Position numbers and translations under genes: made by a program | Notes under the pieces: generated by a model | The model's input: the letters and a program-made list of their open reading frames with translations, nothing else | What the model was told of the DNA's origin: nothing | Database searches by the model: none | Origin: Candidatus Poribacteria bacterium | GTDB lineage: Bacteria > Poribacteria > WGA-4E > WGA-3G | NCBI GenBank assembly: GCA_958295945.1 | Contig: OY282386.1 | Span: 434,001-498,000, forward strand | DNA: 64,000 bases | Direction: 5' to 3' | Part shown: positions 34,734 to 43,395 of the stretch, one piece after another | Position numbering within the stretch: position 1 is the first letter of the stretch | How the letters are laid out: every line of letters begins with the position of its first letter

Positions 34734-36420
34734 ACACCGACCAATTCAAAGAAAAGTATTAATTGGAATAGTATATCCTCTTCTTGTCGTTGCAGCATTA
34801 TGTACTATGGTGCCTCTCTTATGGTTATTTAGCTCCTCATTCAAAAATGCAGATGAGATCTTTGCTGTTCCAATTCGCTGGTTACCCAAATTACCACCGC
34901 GAATTTCTTCTTCTCCTTATATCGTTTCAGATTCCTATCCTAAGATTAGAAAACCTAAGTCTGTTGACAAAGATATATGGAAAACACTTCAACCTGAGTT
35001 AGAAAATGTTATACGTGAAAAAGTTCAGCAACACATTGAAACTAAACCACTGTTCGTAGATTCAAACATTCTACAGGACTTACAAAGTGAAATGACAAAA
35101 GGTATTTGGAAACAAACCGCCACAACATTACCGATTGAAGTGTGGACTGAATCATCTGAGTCAGTTGTTTCACAAGCGGAAAAAGTGATCATTCCTGAAA
35201 CTCTTGATACAATCTGGAATAATGTATATCGGCAAATTGCAATAGAAACAATGGAGATTGAGGATAACGAGTTCAATCGGTATAAGATGGACCACATCAA
35301 ATGGGTTTCTACAACAGATACTATTCAACAAGTTCAAGAAACAACTGGTTCCACACCTATTGCCTATCTAAATAATGATTTTCAGGATGGAAACGATGCT
35401 ATTTTTACCACGTCAGTTGAATCTCCTATTCCAATTTCCAGAATTCGACGGATAATTTTACCTGTTCGCGGAAATGCATCCTATCACCATCTTTCCCTAT
35501 CAATATCTTCAATTGCCACTACCTATCTGCCTACACGTCCGTTTGTCTTAGATAATGCGTTACGAAAAGATTCTGTGTGGCGACTACATGGTATTCCAGG
35601 TGAGTTAGAATCATCACAAATCTCAATGCAGCAGTATGTTTCAAAACAGAAGTTGACAAAAAGTGTAGTTCCACAGACTGACCGAGAAAATAGGTTGATG
35701 CTAACAGTTACCATTCACCGTCCATCATATCTATCTATTGTGTGGAACAAACTCACCACCAACTATCGTAAACTATGGAAAGCAGTTCCTTTCAATCGTT
35801 ATTTTATCAATAGTGTTTTTATAGCGACTGCATCAACATTATTGGCTCTCTTTTTCTGTTCACTTGGTGGATTTGCATTTGCAAAATACCAATTCCGTGG
35901 CAAGACAATTTTATTCGGTATCATGCTTGCCTCAATGATGGTGCCCTTTCAGGTATTGCTTGTTCCACTTTTCGGATTGATGTATGACATCGGATGGCTT
36001 AATAGTTACAATGCGATTATCTTTCCATTTTCAGTCGGTGCATTTGGGGTGTTTCTAATGCGACAATTTATTGTTACAATTCCTTCGGAACTTCTTGATG
36101 CTGCAAGAATGGACGGATGTTCTGAATTTGGCATCTACTATCGCATTGTATTACCGATTATCAAACCCGCACTCGGTGCATTGACTATCTATACCTTCTT
36201 GAGTTCTTGGAACGGTTATCTGTGGCCACTTATAGTTTTACGCGATGAAGCAAAATACACGCTACCTATTGGTTTAGCAAATCTTATCGGTATCTATCGG
36301 CAGGATTACGGGATGTTAATGGCGGGAACGCTGCTATCACTCTTACCAATCGTAATTCTATTTTTAGCAATGCAACGTGAATTTGTTCAAGGTATGACAC
36401 TTGGAAGTGTAAAGGAGTAA
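34717..36420 (+). CDS. MalG-like sugar ABC permease with a large insertion
   Basis: A 567-residue inner-membrane permease of the carbohydrate (MalG) type. The first membrane segment VLIGIVYPLLVVAALCTMVPLLWLFSSSFKNADEIF is standard. The usual second segment only appears near residue 360 (FNRYFINSVFIATASTLLALFFCSLGG), so about 290 extra residues lie between them, predicted outside the membrane. The rest is normal: MLASMMVPFQVLLVPLFGLM, the EAA loop LLDAARMDGCSEFGIYYRIVLPIIKPAL, and SSWNGYLWPLIVL. Ordinary MalG proteins have about 280-300 residues. No MalF-type permease, binding protein or ATPase is nearby. The insert might replace part of the binding protein's role; that is inference. It overlaps the MoxR gene by 17 bases. 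Confidence 0.85.
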   Translation: MKLKTKHRPIQRKVLIGIVYPLLVVAALCTMVPLLWLFSSSFKNADEIFAVPIRWLPKLPPRISSSPYIVSDSYPKIRKPKSVDKDIWKTLQPELENVIREKVQQHIETKPLFVDSNILQDLQSEMTKGIWKQTATTLPIEVWTESSESVVSQAEKVIIPETLDTIWNNVYRQIAIETMEIEDNEFNRYKMDHIKWVSTTDTIQQVQETTGSTPIAYLNNDFQDGNDAIFTTSVESPIPISRIRRIILPVRGNASYHHLSLSISSIATTYLPTRPFVLDNALRKDSVWRLHGIPGELESSQISMQQYVSKQKLTKSVVPQTDRENRLMLTVTIHRPSYLSIVWNKLTTNYRKLWKAVPFNRYFINSVFIATASTLLALFFCSLGGFAFAKYQFRGKTILFGIMLASMMVPFQVLLVPLFGLMYDIGWLNSYNAIIFPFSVGAFGVFLMRQFIVTIPSELLDAARMDGCSEFGIYYRIVLPIIKPALGALTIYTFLSSWNGYLWPLIVLRDEAKYTLPIGLANLIGIYRQDYGMLMAGTLLSLLPIVILFLAMQREFVQGMTLGSVKE

Positions 36421-36423
36421 ACA

Positions 36424-36738
36424 ATGTCTGAATGGACAACGGTTACAAAAACTTCAAAAATTAAGGAAGGACGTGGAAAGTCCTTCACAGTCAATGGCAG
36501 AAGAATCGCAATTCTCAATGAAAATGGTAAGTTCTGTGCTGTGGATAACACGTGTCCACATGCAATGGGTTCACTCGGACGTGGACGGATACGGAATGGG
36601 ACGGTTGTTTGTCCGGTGCATGGATATACCTACAATACCGAGACTGGGGAGTGTCTGACAGACCCTCGGTTACGAATTAGAACATATCCCGTTATGGTTG
36701 AAGATGAGGAAATTAGAATCCTGACTGATCCGATATAA
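36424..36738 (+). CDS. Rieske [2Fe-2S] ferredoxin-like protein
   Basis: A 104-residue Rieske domain of the NirD/dioxygenase-ferredoxin type. The cluster ligands are in two blocks, NTCPHAMGSLGRG and VVCPVHGYTYN, giving C-x-H and C-xx-H. The protein carries no signal peptide and no linked oxidoreductase gene, so its electron partner is unknown. It begins 3 bases after the permease stop with AAGGAG close by, so it ends this long plus-strand run. Confidence 0.9.
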   Translation: MSEWTTVTKTSKIKEGRGKSFTVNGRRIAILNENGKFCAVDNTCPHAMGSLGRGRIRNGTVVCPVHGYTYNTETGECLTDPRLRIRTYPVMVEDEEIRILTDPI

Positions 36739-36954
36739 CACAAGCATACAATTAGATTTGATGTTTAGACTGAAATATAAAACTTGCTTTTTGGATTTAT
36801 ATTGAATAAAATAAATAGAGGTTCTTTTATCATTCTTGAATAGGGTTGTTTAGATTTCGGTTTTTTATCACAAAATGTTAACTCACGCTAAATACCCTGC
36901 ATAATCAAACTGTTGATTTACCAAAAAATAATTGTTATCATAGGAGGGACAATG

Positions 36955-37707
36955 ATGACTCAGACATTTAGACTTATTTCATTTTTCACACTTTTCATAG
37001 TATTTGTGGCTATTGCAGGATGTACGACAGTTAGAGACGTAGTAATGGATTCTGTTCAGACCGAAGATAGTATGGGAGAAGAGATTCCAGTAAAGTTGGT
37101 TTTGTTAATTGATTACCCAGAAAATGGAAAAGATGCATATATTGAATGGGTTATATCAGTTGTTGATACGCTACAAGCACCCGAAGAGGTTAATCGGATA
37201 AGGTCTTATGATAATCTAGACCAAACTATGAGTCCACATCGGCTTGTTGAGTATGAATTTGATAGTTTTCTTGATGCAGCAACTTACCTGAATCGTCCAG
37301 AAATAGCAAAAGTTATGGGTGACCTACCGAATTATACAAGCAATGTCACAGTGAACACATTTATCCAACGTTCCGATTACGCGAAAGAAGAGGAAGGCAA
37401 CTGGCCAGTTAAAGGTGTTTTGTTAATTGATTATCCACTTGGTGGAAAACAAGCATATCTGGATTGGGTTGAATCTGTTTCTTCTATAACAGTCGGACCG
37501 GATCAGTTGAAAACAATAGCCTCTTATGACAACTACTATGGTGAATCCCCACACCGGTTGGTTGACTTTGAGTTTGCTAATTCCGAAGATTCCACAGCAT
37601 ACGGGGAATTAGAAGATATAAAGGCAATTGAAACTGAGCTTGATGTGCGCACAGGCAGCTGGACACAACATACATTTGTGTTACGTTCAGATTATACCAA
37701 ACAGTAG
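36955..37707 (+). CDS. Lipoprotein with two tandem alpha-beta repeats
   Basis: A 250-residue protein. The signal sequence LISFFTLFIVFVAIAGC ends in a lipobox (AIAGC). Two homologous units of about 95 residues follow. The first runs from VKLVLLIDYPENGKDAYIEWV to TFIQRSDYAK, and the second from VKGVLLIDYPLGGKQAYLDWV to TFVLRSDYTK. Each contains a SYDN..SPHRLV(E/D)(Y/F)EF segment. The strand-helix pattern suggests a ferredoxin-like fold of the dimeric alpha-beta barrel kind, here made in one chain by duplication; this is a guess from pattern alone. GGAGGG precedes a double ATG (36952 and 36955); the second has better spacing. It stands alone, between a gap and a repeat-rich region. Confidence 0.7.
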   Translation: MTQTFRLISFFTLFIVFVAIAGCTTVRDVVMDSVQTEDSMGEEIPVKLVLLIDYPENGKDAYIEWVISVVDTLQAPEEVNRIRSYDNLDQTMSPHRLVEYEFDSFLDAATYLNRPEIAKVMGDLPNYTSNVTVNTFIQRSDYAKEEEGNWPVKGVLLIDYPLGGKQAYLDWVESVSSITVGPDQLKTIASYDNYYGESPHRLVDFEFANSEDSTAYGELEDIKAIETELDVRTGSWTQHTFVLRSDYTKQ

Positions 37708-37980
37708 TAGATCAATTTATAGAAGAATGGTTTTTACTAAAAATCATAATTATTTGCACACTACGGTAGGTTCGGTTTCCTAACCGAACAGGTGTGTGTT
37801 CAGATTCATAGATGCGGTTAGGAAACCGCATCTACCGGGGAGTGTGCACGTATTTTTACATTTCACTATAACCCATATAGTTCTATCGTAAATTCCTTTA
37901 TTTGTACTGACCATATTATTATTATTTGAGCAATACCAATCTTTGAAAACCTGCTGTCAAGTTGAGTTAAAGGAATTATT
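37708..37980. repeat. Intergenic palindromic repeat pair
   Basis: GGTTCGGTTTCCTAACCGAAC near 37767-37787 and GATGCGGTTAGGAAACCGCATC near 37812-37833 are two inverse copies of the same dispersed family, separated by about 25 bases. The rest of this 273-base gap shows nothing recognisable. Confidence 0.7.
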
Positions 37981-39620
37981 ATGCCAAATAAAAAACTATC
38001 AATAGGTCAGTATCTTCTCAAAAAACTAAAGAGCTACGAAATCAATCATATTTTTGGCATACCTGGCGATTATGTAGTGCAGTTCTTTGATTTGATTGAG
38101 CAAAGTCCTATCCAACAGATTGGTACAACGCGAGAAGAAACTGCTGGATTCGCAGCAGATGCTTATGCCAGAACAAATGGTATGGGTGCTGCGTGTGTTA
38201 CGTATGGTGTCGGTGGTTTATCTATGATAAATGCCGTAACCGCTGCATACGCTGAGAAATCTCCGCTTGTAGTAATTAGTGGCAGTCCAGGTATCAAGGA
38301 ACGTACCGAAGGAGCACTATTACACCATAAAGGCAAAGATTTTTTCACGCAACAACGTATCTATGAAGAGATTACTGTTGCATCAACACTACTTGACGAA
38401 CCTTTTACCGCCTTCAACGAAATAGACAGAGTGTTGGACGAAGTATATTGGCACAAACGTCCGGGTTATATTGAATTGCCCCGCGATATGGTAGCGGTAC
38501 AAGGATCCATCCATCAACGGCCTTCAACGGGTCGACACCACAGTGACACTGAAACGTTGGATGCAGCCTTATCTAATGCGATTGACTTTATCAATCAATC
38601 CAAAAATCCAGTCATTTTGGCAGGAGCTGAGCTGCATAGATACAGATTTCGTGAAAAATTGCTTCGTCTTGCCGAAGAAAAACAGATTCCTGTGGTAACA
38701 ACGTTGTTGGGAAAATCGGTGATGCCAGAGGCACATCCGCTCTATTTGGGTATTTATGGCGGTGCAATGGGTAGAACAGAGATCACATCGCTTGTTGAGA
38801 CCTCTGATTGTCTGCTCATTCTTGGCGCATTTATGACCGATGTCAACCTTGGGATTTACACGGCAAACCTCGCACGCAGTCGTAGTGTCTATGCATCTTC
38901 TGATAAAATAACCGTCTGTTACTCCACCTATGAAGATGTTACGTTAGAGGATTTTATGGATGGTTTGTGTTCACCACAACTCAACAAACTCCCCGAAGTG
39001 AATTTGGAATGGGTCTTGGAAGTAGCAGAACCCTTTGTTATGGAACCTGACCAAACATTAACTGTTAAGCGTCTGTTCCAACATCTCAATCAATTTCTGC
39101 GTGATGACTTGACAGTAATCCCGATGTTGGGGACTGCCTTTGGGGTGCATCGGATTTACGTCTGCCAGAACACACCGACTTTATCTCTCAGGCATACTAT
39201 ACCTCAATGGGATTTGCAATCCCTGCTGCTGTTGGAGCACAACTCAGTAAACCTGATTCCAGACCTCTTGTTATTGTTGGTGATGGTGCCTTCCAAATGA
39301 CAGGTACTGAACTCTCTACAGCCATTCGCTACGGTCTTAACCCCATCATCCTTGTTCTCAACAACCATGGATATGGAACTATCCGTCCTCTCGGTGAAGG
39401 TGCATTTAATGATATTGTAAATTGGCGTTACACTAATTTTCCTGAAATGTTAGGTGCAGGACGCGCGTTTGCTGTACGGACAGAAGGTGAATTTGACAGT
39501 GCTATGATGGCTGCACTTGCAGAAACGCAACATTTTGTCTTGATTGAGGCAGAACTGGAAAAAACTGACATGTCGCCTGCACTTATACGATTGGCTGAGA
39601 AAGTATCTCAACAAGTCTGA
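37981..39620 (+). pseudogene. TPP-dependent decarboxylase (indolepyruvate/pyruvate decarboxylase family), frameshifted
   Basis: Thiamine-diphosphate enzyme of the 2-oxoacid decarboxylase family, about 546 codons in all. The N-terminal part has IFGIPGDYVVQFFDLIEQ, the catalytic Glu in TTREETAGFAADAYAR, and YGVGGLSMINAVTAAYAEKSPLVVISGSPG. The middle domain (AGAELHRYRFREKLL, YLGIYGGAMG) follows. The frame then breaks near 39121-39123: one base is missing after GTAATCCC, since the +1 frame continues perfectly as DVGDCLWGASDLRLPEHTDF...YYTSMGFAIPAAVGAQL. The TPP-binding VGDGAFQMTG...NNHGYGT follows. Both halves look conserved, so this is a recent mutation or an assembly error rather than old decay. 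Without correction, two products of 439 and 137 residues result. ATG 37981 follows AAAGGAATT. Confidence 0.85.
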
Positions 39621-39767
39621 GTTTAAAATAATGCAAGAAATATATTCTATGGTTGTATTCCTTAACAGTTGACAAAAAAGACGAACATCGTTAAAATTGC
39701 ATGAAATCCTCAAGTCATAGGACAGAGGATAAATTATATAAATGTATAGCATTAGAAAGGAAAAATT

Positions 39768-40388
39768 ATGTTACAAACACCGCCAGAATCCGCTGTGATT
39801 CTCTTTGATGGAAAAGACCTTAGTAATTGGACAGGACGTGACGGTGAACCGAAATGGAAAGTTGAAGATGGTGCGATGATTGTTGAACCACGCACGGGTG
39901 ACATCTCAAGCAAAGAAACATTCACTGATCATTTCCTACATGTTGAATTTATGTGTCCCGATATGCCCGAAGCAAGTGGACAGGCAAAAGGAAATAGTGG
40001 CGTTTTTCTCCAAGGAAGGTATGAAATACAGGTCCTTGATTCCTACGGTATTGAAGTACCGGGTAAAGGCGATTGTGGTGCCATATACAATCAATTCGCT
40101 CCTCTTGTTAACGCTTGTAAACCACCACTTCATTGGCAAACTTACGACGTTATCTTTCGTGCTCCTCGCTTCAACGATGCTGGCGACATGATTGAAAACG
40201 TCAGAGTAACTGCGATTCAAAATGGATTGGTAATCCTTAATAACGTTCAGTTACCCGGCATAGGTGGAGGTAGTGATTCAGATGCTGCGAAACCTGGACC
40301 GCTACGTCTACAAGACCACGGAAATTTGGTTCGGTATCAGAATATTTGGGCAGTACCGCTTCCACAAGATGGATCAGATCAATACTAA
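39768..40388 (+). CDS. DUF1080 (3-keto-disaccharide hydrolase-like) protein
   Basis: A 206-residue jelly-roll protein of the DUF1080 family, recently associated with 3-keto-glycoside hydrolysis. It begins with the family core ESAVILFDGKDLSNWTGRDGEPKWKVEDGAMIVEPRTGDI. Other family parts are FLHVEFMCPD, GNSGVFLQGRYEIQVLDSYG, GAIYNQFAPLVNACKPPLHWQTYDVIFRAP and a final GPLRLQDHGNLVRYQNIWAVPL. Most relatives carry a signal peptide; this one does not, and seems cytoplasmic. It follows the decarboxylase by 147 bases and has its own ribosome site (AAAGGA). Confidence 0.9.
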   Translation: MLQTPPESAVILFDGKDLSNWTGRDGEPKWKVEDGAMIVEPRTGDISSKETFTDHFLHVEFMCPDMPEASGQAKGNSGVFLQGRYEIQVLDSYGIEVPGKGDCGAIYNQFAPLVNACKPPLHWQTYDVIFRAPRFNDAGDMIENVRVTAIQNGLVILNNVQLPGIGGGSDSDAAKPGPLRLQDHGNLVRYQNIWAVPLPQDGSDQY

Positions 40389-40706
40389 TGTTCTGTCTAC
40401 ACTAATCTTGTAGGTCGGATAGAGGCACGAAACCCGACATGTGTCCATTTATGGTGAAACATAGAATTATATCTATACTTTCTATCAACGGTAGGCGAGG
40501 TTTCCTAACCTCGCCTTAGCAATGTGTAAAATTAATTCAATAATTTACCATATCATCAACAAAGTCGGGTTTCGTGCCTCTACCCAACCTACAATGTAAG
40601 AATGGACACTCCGCTAACACTTGCCAAATTCCAAATTGTGTGAATTGATAAGTTTCAGTAGGCGAGGTCCAAAGCTCGCCTACTATAGGCAGATAATTAT
40701 CGCAGT
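40389..40706. other. Intergenic region with two repeat copies
   Basis: No gene seen. GGTAGGCGAGGTTTCCTAACCTCGCC near 40491-40516 and TAGGCGAGGTCCAAAGCTCGCCTA near 40660-40683 are palindromic repeats of the dispersed type. GTCGGATAGAGGCACGAAACCCGAC near 40413 and AAGTCGGGTTTCGTGCCTC near 40561 form a further long-range inverted pair. Confidence 0.65.
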
Positions 40707-40832
40707 CGAAGCCGTGCGGCACATTGGGATGGTAGAAATGTCAAGGGTGAACTTGTGGCAAGTAAGGTCTATTCCTATATTCTCACAGCAGGCGAATTTT
40801 CTGCCACGCGGAAGATGTTGATTCGGAAGTAA
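40707..40832 (+). pseudogene. Remnant of a FlgD-like C-terminal sorting domain
   Basis: The frame from 40707 to TAA 40830-40832 encodes about 41 residues: HWDGRNVKGELVASKVYSYI, then LTAGEFSATRKMLIRK. This closely resembles the end of the FlgD-type Ig-like domain (WDGRNxxGxxVASGVYxYxLxAGxFxATRKMLxxK) found at the C-terminus of many secreted proteins in this kind of bacterium. No start codon or upstream gene body is present, so it is the tail of a gene whose main part has been lost. The zeta-like gene begins 26 bases later. Confidence 0.65.
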
Positions 40833-40858
40833 TACTAAAAAAGTTAGAAGGTAATCCC

Positions 40859-41446
40859 TTGTCGAAAAATGTAATAATCATAGCCGGTCCAAACGGGTCC
40901 GGAAAAACGACTTTTGTGTCCGAATATCTCCGTGATTCAGAGATCTCTGTATATATCGGTGCCGATGCGATCGCAGAAAGACTGGTATCCAGACCGGAGG
41001 AGATGGACAGCGTTAAGATTCAAGCTGGAAGACTTTTTGTCCAAGAAATCCAGGGGCTTATCCAAGCGGGGACAGATTTTATTGTAGAGGTGACGCTTGC
41101 AGGTAAAGGATTTGCAAGAACTATCTCTCAATTAAAAAGTGCCGGCTACACAGTTACCATTGTTTTTATTTTTCTCAAATCGGCTGAGACAAGTGTTGAT
41201 CGTGTGCGGAATCGTGTACAGGCGGGCGGACACCATGTGCCAACGGAAGATGTCATCCGTAGGTTTTATCGGAGTAAGAACAACTTTTGGTATACGTATA
41301 GAAATTTGGTAGATCGGTGGAGTCTGTTCTATAATTCTACGGAACACTTTCAAAAAGTCGCTTCAGGTGAGGGTAACAAAGTTAAGGTGCTTAATGAAAC
41401 TTTCTTTGAAATATTTATGCGAGACATTCGCAATGGAGGTACATAA
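40859..41446 (+). CDS. Zeta-toxin-like P-loop kinase
   Basis: A 195-residue P-loop protein of the zeta-toxin/AAA_33 group. Walker A is AGPNGSGKTTF at the N-terminus. YIGADAIAERLV, with an acidic residue, follows as in zeta proteins, and DFIVEVTLAGKGFARTISQLKSAGYTVTIVFIFLKSAETSVDRVRNRVQAGGHHVPTEDVIRRFYRS contains the arginine-rich lid. Zeta toxins phosphorylate UDP-N-acetylglucosamine; chromosomal relatives like this one are common and mostly untested. TTG start with AGAAGG seven bases upstream. It overlaps the next small gene by one base, as toxin-antitoxin pairs do. Confidence 0.8.
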   Translation: MSKNVIIIAGPNGSGKTTFVSEYLRDSEISVYIGADAIAERLVSRPEEMDSVKIQAGRLFVQEIQGLIQAGTDFIVEVTLAGKGFARTISQLKSAGYTVTIVFIFLKSAETSVDRVRNRVQAGGHHVPTEDVIRRFYRSKNNFWYTYRNLVDRWSLFYNSTEHFQKVASGEGNKVKVLNETFFEIFMRDIRNGGT

Positions 41447-41682
41447 TGCGTAACGACAAATTAAGCCTTGAAACCCATGAGTGGGCAAGTGAGATGCTGC
41501 AGATTGGCAATCGGGCTGCGAAAAGGGCACAAGAGGAGAACCGCAAAAAAGGGATCCCGAATGTGTATGATATTAACGGGCATCGCTACTACGAACTCCC
41601 GAACGGTGAATTGACGAAGGAAGATCCGTACCCGTTATCAAAAGAAGATGAGACATATCCACTTGACAAGACAGAACGTTAA
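41446..41682 (+). CDS. Small charged partner protein of the zeta-like gene
   Basis: A 78-residue soluble protein, rich in Glu, Lys and Asn. It begins RNDKLSLETHEWASEMLQIGNRAAKRAQEENRKKG (a charged helix) and continues with a short strand pair, NVYDINGHRYYELPNGEL. I do not recognise a family with certainty. The one-base overlap with the kinase gene (TAATG) implies translational coupling and suggests a partner or antitoxin role; the toxin-first order is the reverse of the classic epsilon-zeta pair. Confidence 0.65.
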   Translation: MRNDKLSLETHEWASEMLQIGNRAAKRAQEENRKKGIPNVYDINGHRYYELPNGELTKEDPYPLSKEDETYPLDKTER

Positions 41683-41726
41683 ATAGTACAATGATTGCTA
41701 TTGAATATCAAAAGGGGGACGAAAGC

Positions 41727-42293
41727 ATGACACAACAAGAGCTTCACGAAGTCACGCCAGAGGCTCTCACACCTGAAAAAGTCTCCATAACATTGGCAGA
41801 ATTTCTTGAAAACGATATAGAGGGTTATGAATATGTTAAAGGAGAATTAGTGCCAATGTCACCAGCCACAAGAGCACATAGTAAGATTAGTGTTAACGTT
41901 ATCCGGTATTTGGATCGATATGTGGACGAGAATCAATTGGGAGAAGTACATGTAGAGGCAACTTTTCGGGTCGGTGAACGAGGACTGAAGCCCGATGTGG
42001 CGTTTGTTTCAAGTACCCGATTGGATGGAGACGAAAACAAAGGTTTTCCAGTTCCTCCCGACCTTGCGATTGAGGTTATTTCACCGACAGATGTTCAGGC
42101 ACGCGTTGTGGAAAAAGCGTTCGCCTATCTGAATGCTGGAACACGGCTCGTCTGGATTCTTGAACCCCATTCCCAAACGGTGACAGTTTATCGTTCTGAA
42201 AGAGATATTGCACTGCTCACGTACGAAGACACACTCACGGGTGAAAATGTTGTGCCGGGATTTACCTGTCCAGTCTCACAACTCTTTCAGTAG
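41727..42293 (+). CDS. Uma2-family putative endonuclease (DUF820)
   Basis: A 188-residue protein of the Uma2/DUF820 family, predicted restriction-endonuclease-like fold. It starts with EFLENDIEGYEYVKGELVPMSPATRAHSKISVNVIRYL, then GLKPDVAFVS, DLAIEVISPTD (the PD...ExK-like acidic residues) and EKAFAYLNAGTRLVWILEPHSQTVTVYRS. These cover the usual catalytic pattern. ATG 41727 is chosen for its GGGGGAC site 8-13 bases upstream; the frame is open 12 codons further. The substrate is unknown. With the two preceding genes it forms a small island that looks richer in G+C than the surrounding genes. Confidence 0.88.
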   Translation: MTQQELHEVTPEALTPEKVSITLAEFLENDIEGYEYVKGELVPMSPATRAHSKISVNVIRYLDRYVDENQLGEVHVEATFRVGERGLKPDVAFVSSTRLDGDENKGFPVPPDLAIEVISPTDVQARVVEKAFAYLNAGTRLVWILEPHSQTVTVYRSERDIALLTYEDTLTGENVVPGFTCPVSQLFQ

Positions 42294-42444
42294 TTATGTC
42301 TTCTATTAATTTTTTAGATGTGAGAGGCATATAAAAAATAGGAACAAGAAACATTTTGCAAGATAAAATTGACTGGACAACTATTGCGTAATGTGTGGTA
42401 ACTGGTCATAATGCAATGCATTGCGCGCTTATCAGGAGATTATA

Positions 42445-43395
42445 ATGGCAAATCAATCATTACCAACTATACCACGACGACGATTAGGAAGAACTGAATT
42501 AAGTATCCCTGTTATTCCTTATGGCACACAAGGTTTCGGGAACAATTTTGGGCATGTATCAGATGAAGATGCAATTGACTTGATTAAGTACGCCGTCTCT
42601 ATCGGTAGCAACCATTTTGACTGTGCCCGGTGTTATGGAGATTCATTAAGGAAACTTGGATTAGCAATGAAGGAGATTCGGCGTGAAGATGTCATCATAA
42701 CAGCACGTCTCTGTTGCCATTCTGGGGCAGATTGGGGTAGTTATGGACAGGGAAGACCCAATTATTCCGCAGATCGCGCAATAGCCGATCTGGAAGATCA
42801 ACTCAAACTCCTCAACGTTGATTACCTTGATGGAATGTTGATACACGACCCTGGTGAAATTGATCCCACACTTGAAAAGGGTGGAACGCTTGAAGGTTTA
42901 CTCAAATGTAAAGAGCGTGGACTTGTCCGATTTGTCGGATATGGAATGCACCCGCACGATTTTCACTTAAAAGCTATCGCGACTGGGGACGTTGACCTAC
43001 TCTTGTGTTTCAACGATTACAATCTTGTCCGTCAATCTGTGAAGGACACAATCCTTCCCGCTGCGGCTGAAGCAGATATCGGTGTGATGAACGGTTGGTC
43101 AATTCTACGTGGTATCCTAACAGATGTTAACCTTGATGATGAAATTGAACGCGGGAGATGGAAAAAAGAGGGTGATGTTGCAGCAGCATATCCAATCTGG
43201 GAATGGTGTGTTGAAGAAGGTATTAGTATACTTCAACTTGCCATCCAGTTCTGTTTGCGAGAAGAAAGGATTCATGGCAATAACATTGGCAGTCTGAATA
43301 AAGAACAATTAAATGCCAATGTAATCGCAGCAAGTACTCCAATACCAGATGATGTTTGGGAAAAATACGAGGCAAAATTCGGTTCTCTAAATTAA
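42445..43395 (+). CDS. Aldo/keto reductase
   Basis: A 316-residue aldo/keto reductase, which reduces carbonyl compounds using NADPH. The N-terminus RRRLGRTELSIPVIPYGTQGFG is typical. The barrel continues with AVSIGSNHFDCARCYGDSLRKLGLAMKEIRREDVIITARL, where the catalytic Asp and Tyr (D and Y in FDCARCYG) are seen; the Lys lies near the following strand. YLDGMLIHDPGEID contains the conserved His. It ends GSLNKEQLNANVIAASTPIPDDVW. ATG 42445 has AGGAG about eight bases upstream. Its stop overlaps the end of convergent mutY by 9 bases. Substrate unknown. Confidence 0.88.
   Translation: MANQSLPTIPRRRLGRTELSIPVIPYGTQGFGNNFGHVSDEDAIDLIKYAVSIGSNHFDCARCYGDSLRKLGLAMKEIRREDVIITARLCCHSGADWGSYGQGRPNYSADRAIADLEDQLKLLNVDYLDGMLIHDPGEIDPTLEKGGTLEGLLKCKERGLVRFVGYGMHPHDFHLKAIATGDVDLLLCFNDYNLVRQSVKDTILPAAAEADIGVMNGWSILRGILTDVNLDDEIERGRWKKEGDVAAAYPIWEWCVEEGISILQLAIQFCLREERIHGNNIGSLNKEQLNANVIAASTPIPDDVWEKYEAKFGSLN

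Noticed and set aside
39118-39126. Programmed frameshift in the decarboxylase gene
   Set aside because: No slippery heptamer or stimulatory structure seen; a one-base loss or assembly error is simpler.
40621-40821. 66-codon open frame upstream of the zeta-like gene
   Set aside because: It runs out of frame with the recognisable FlgD-like remnant and has no similarity of its own.
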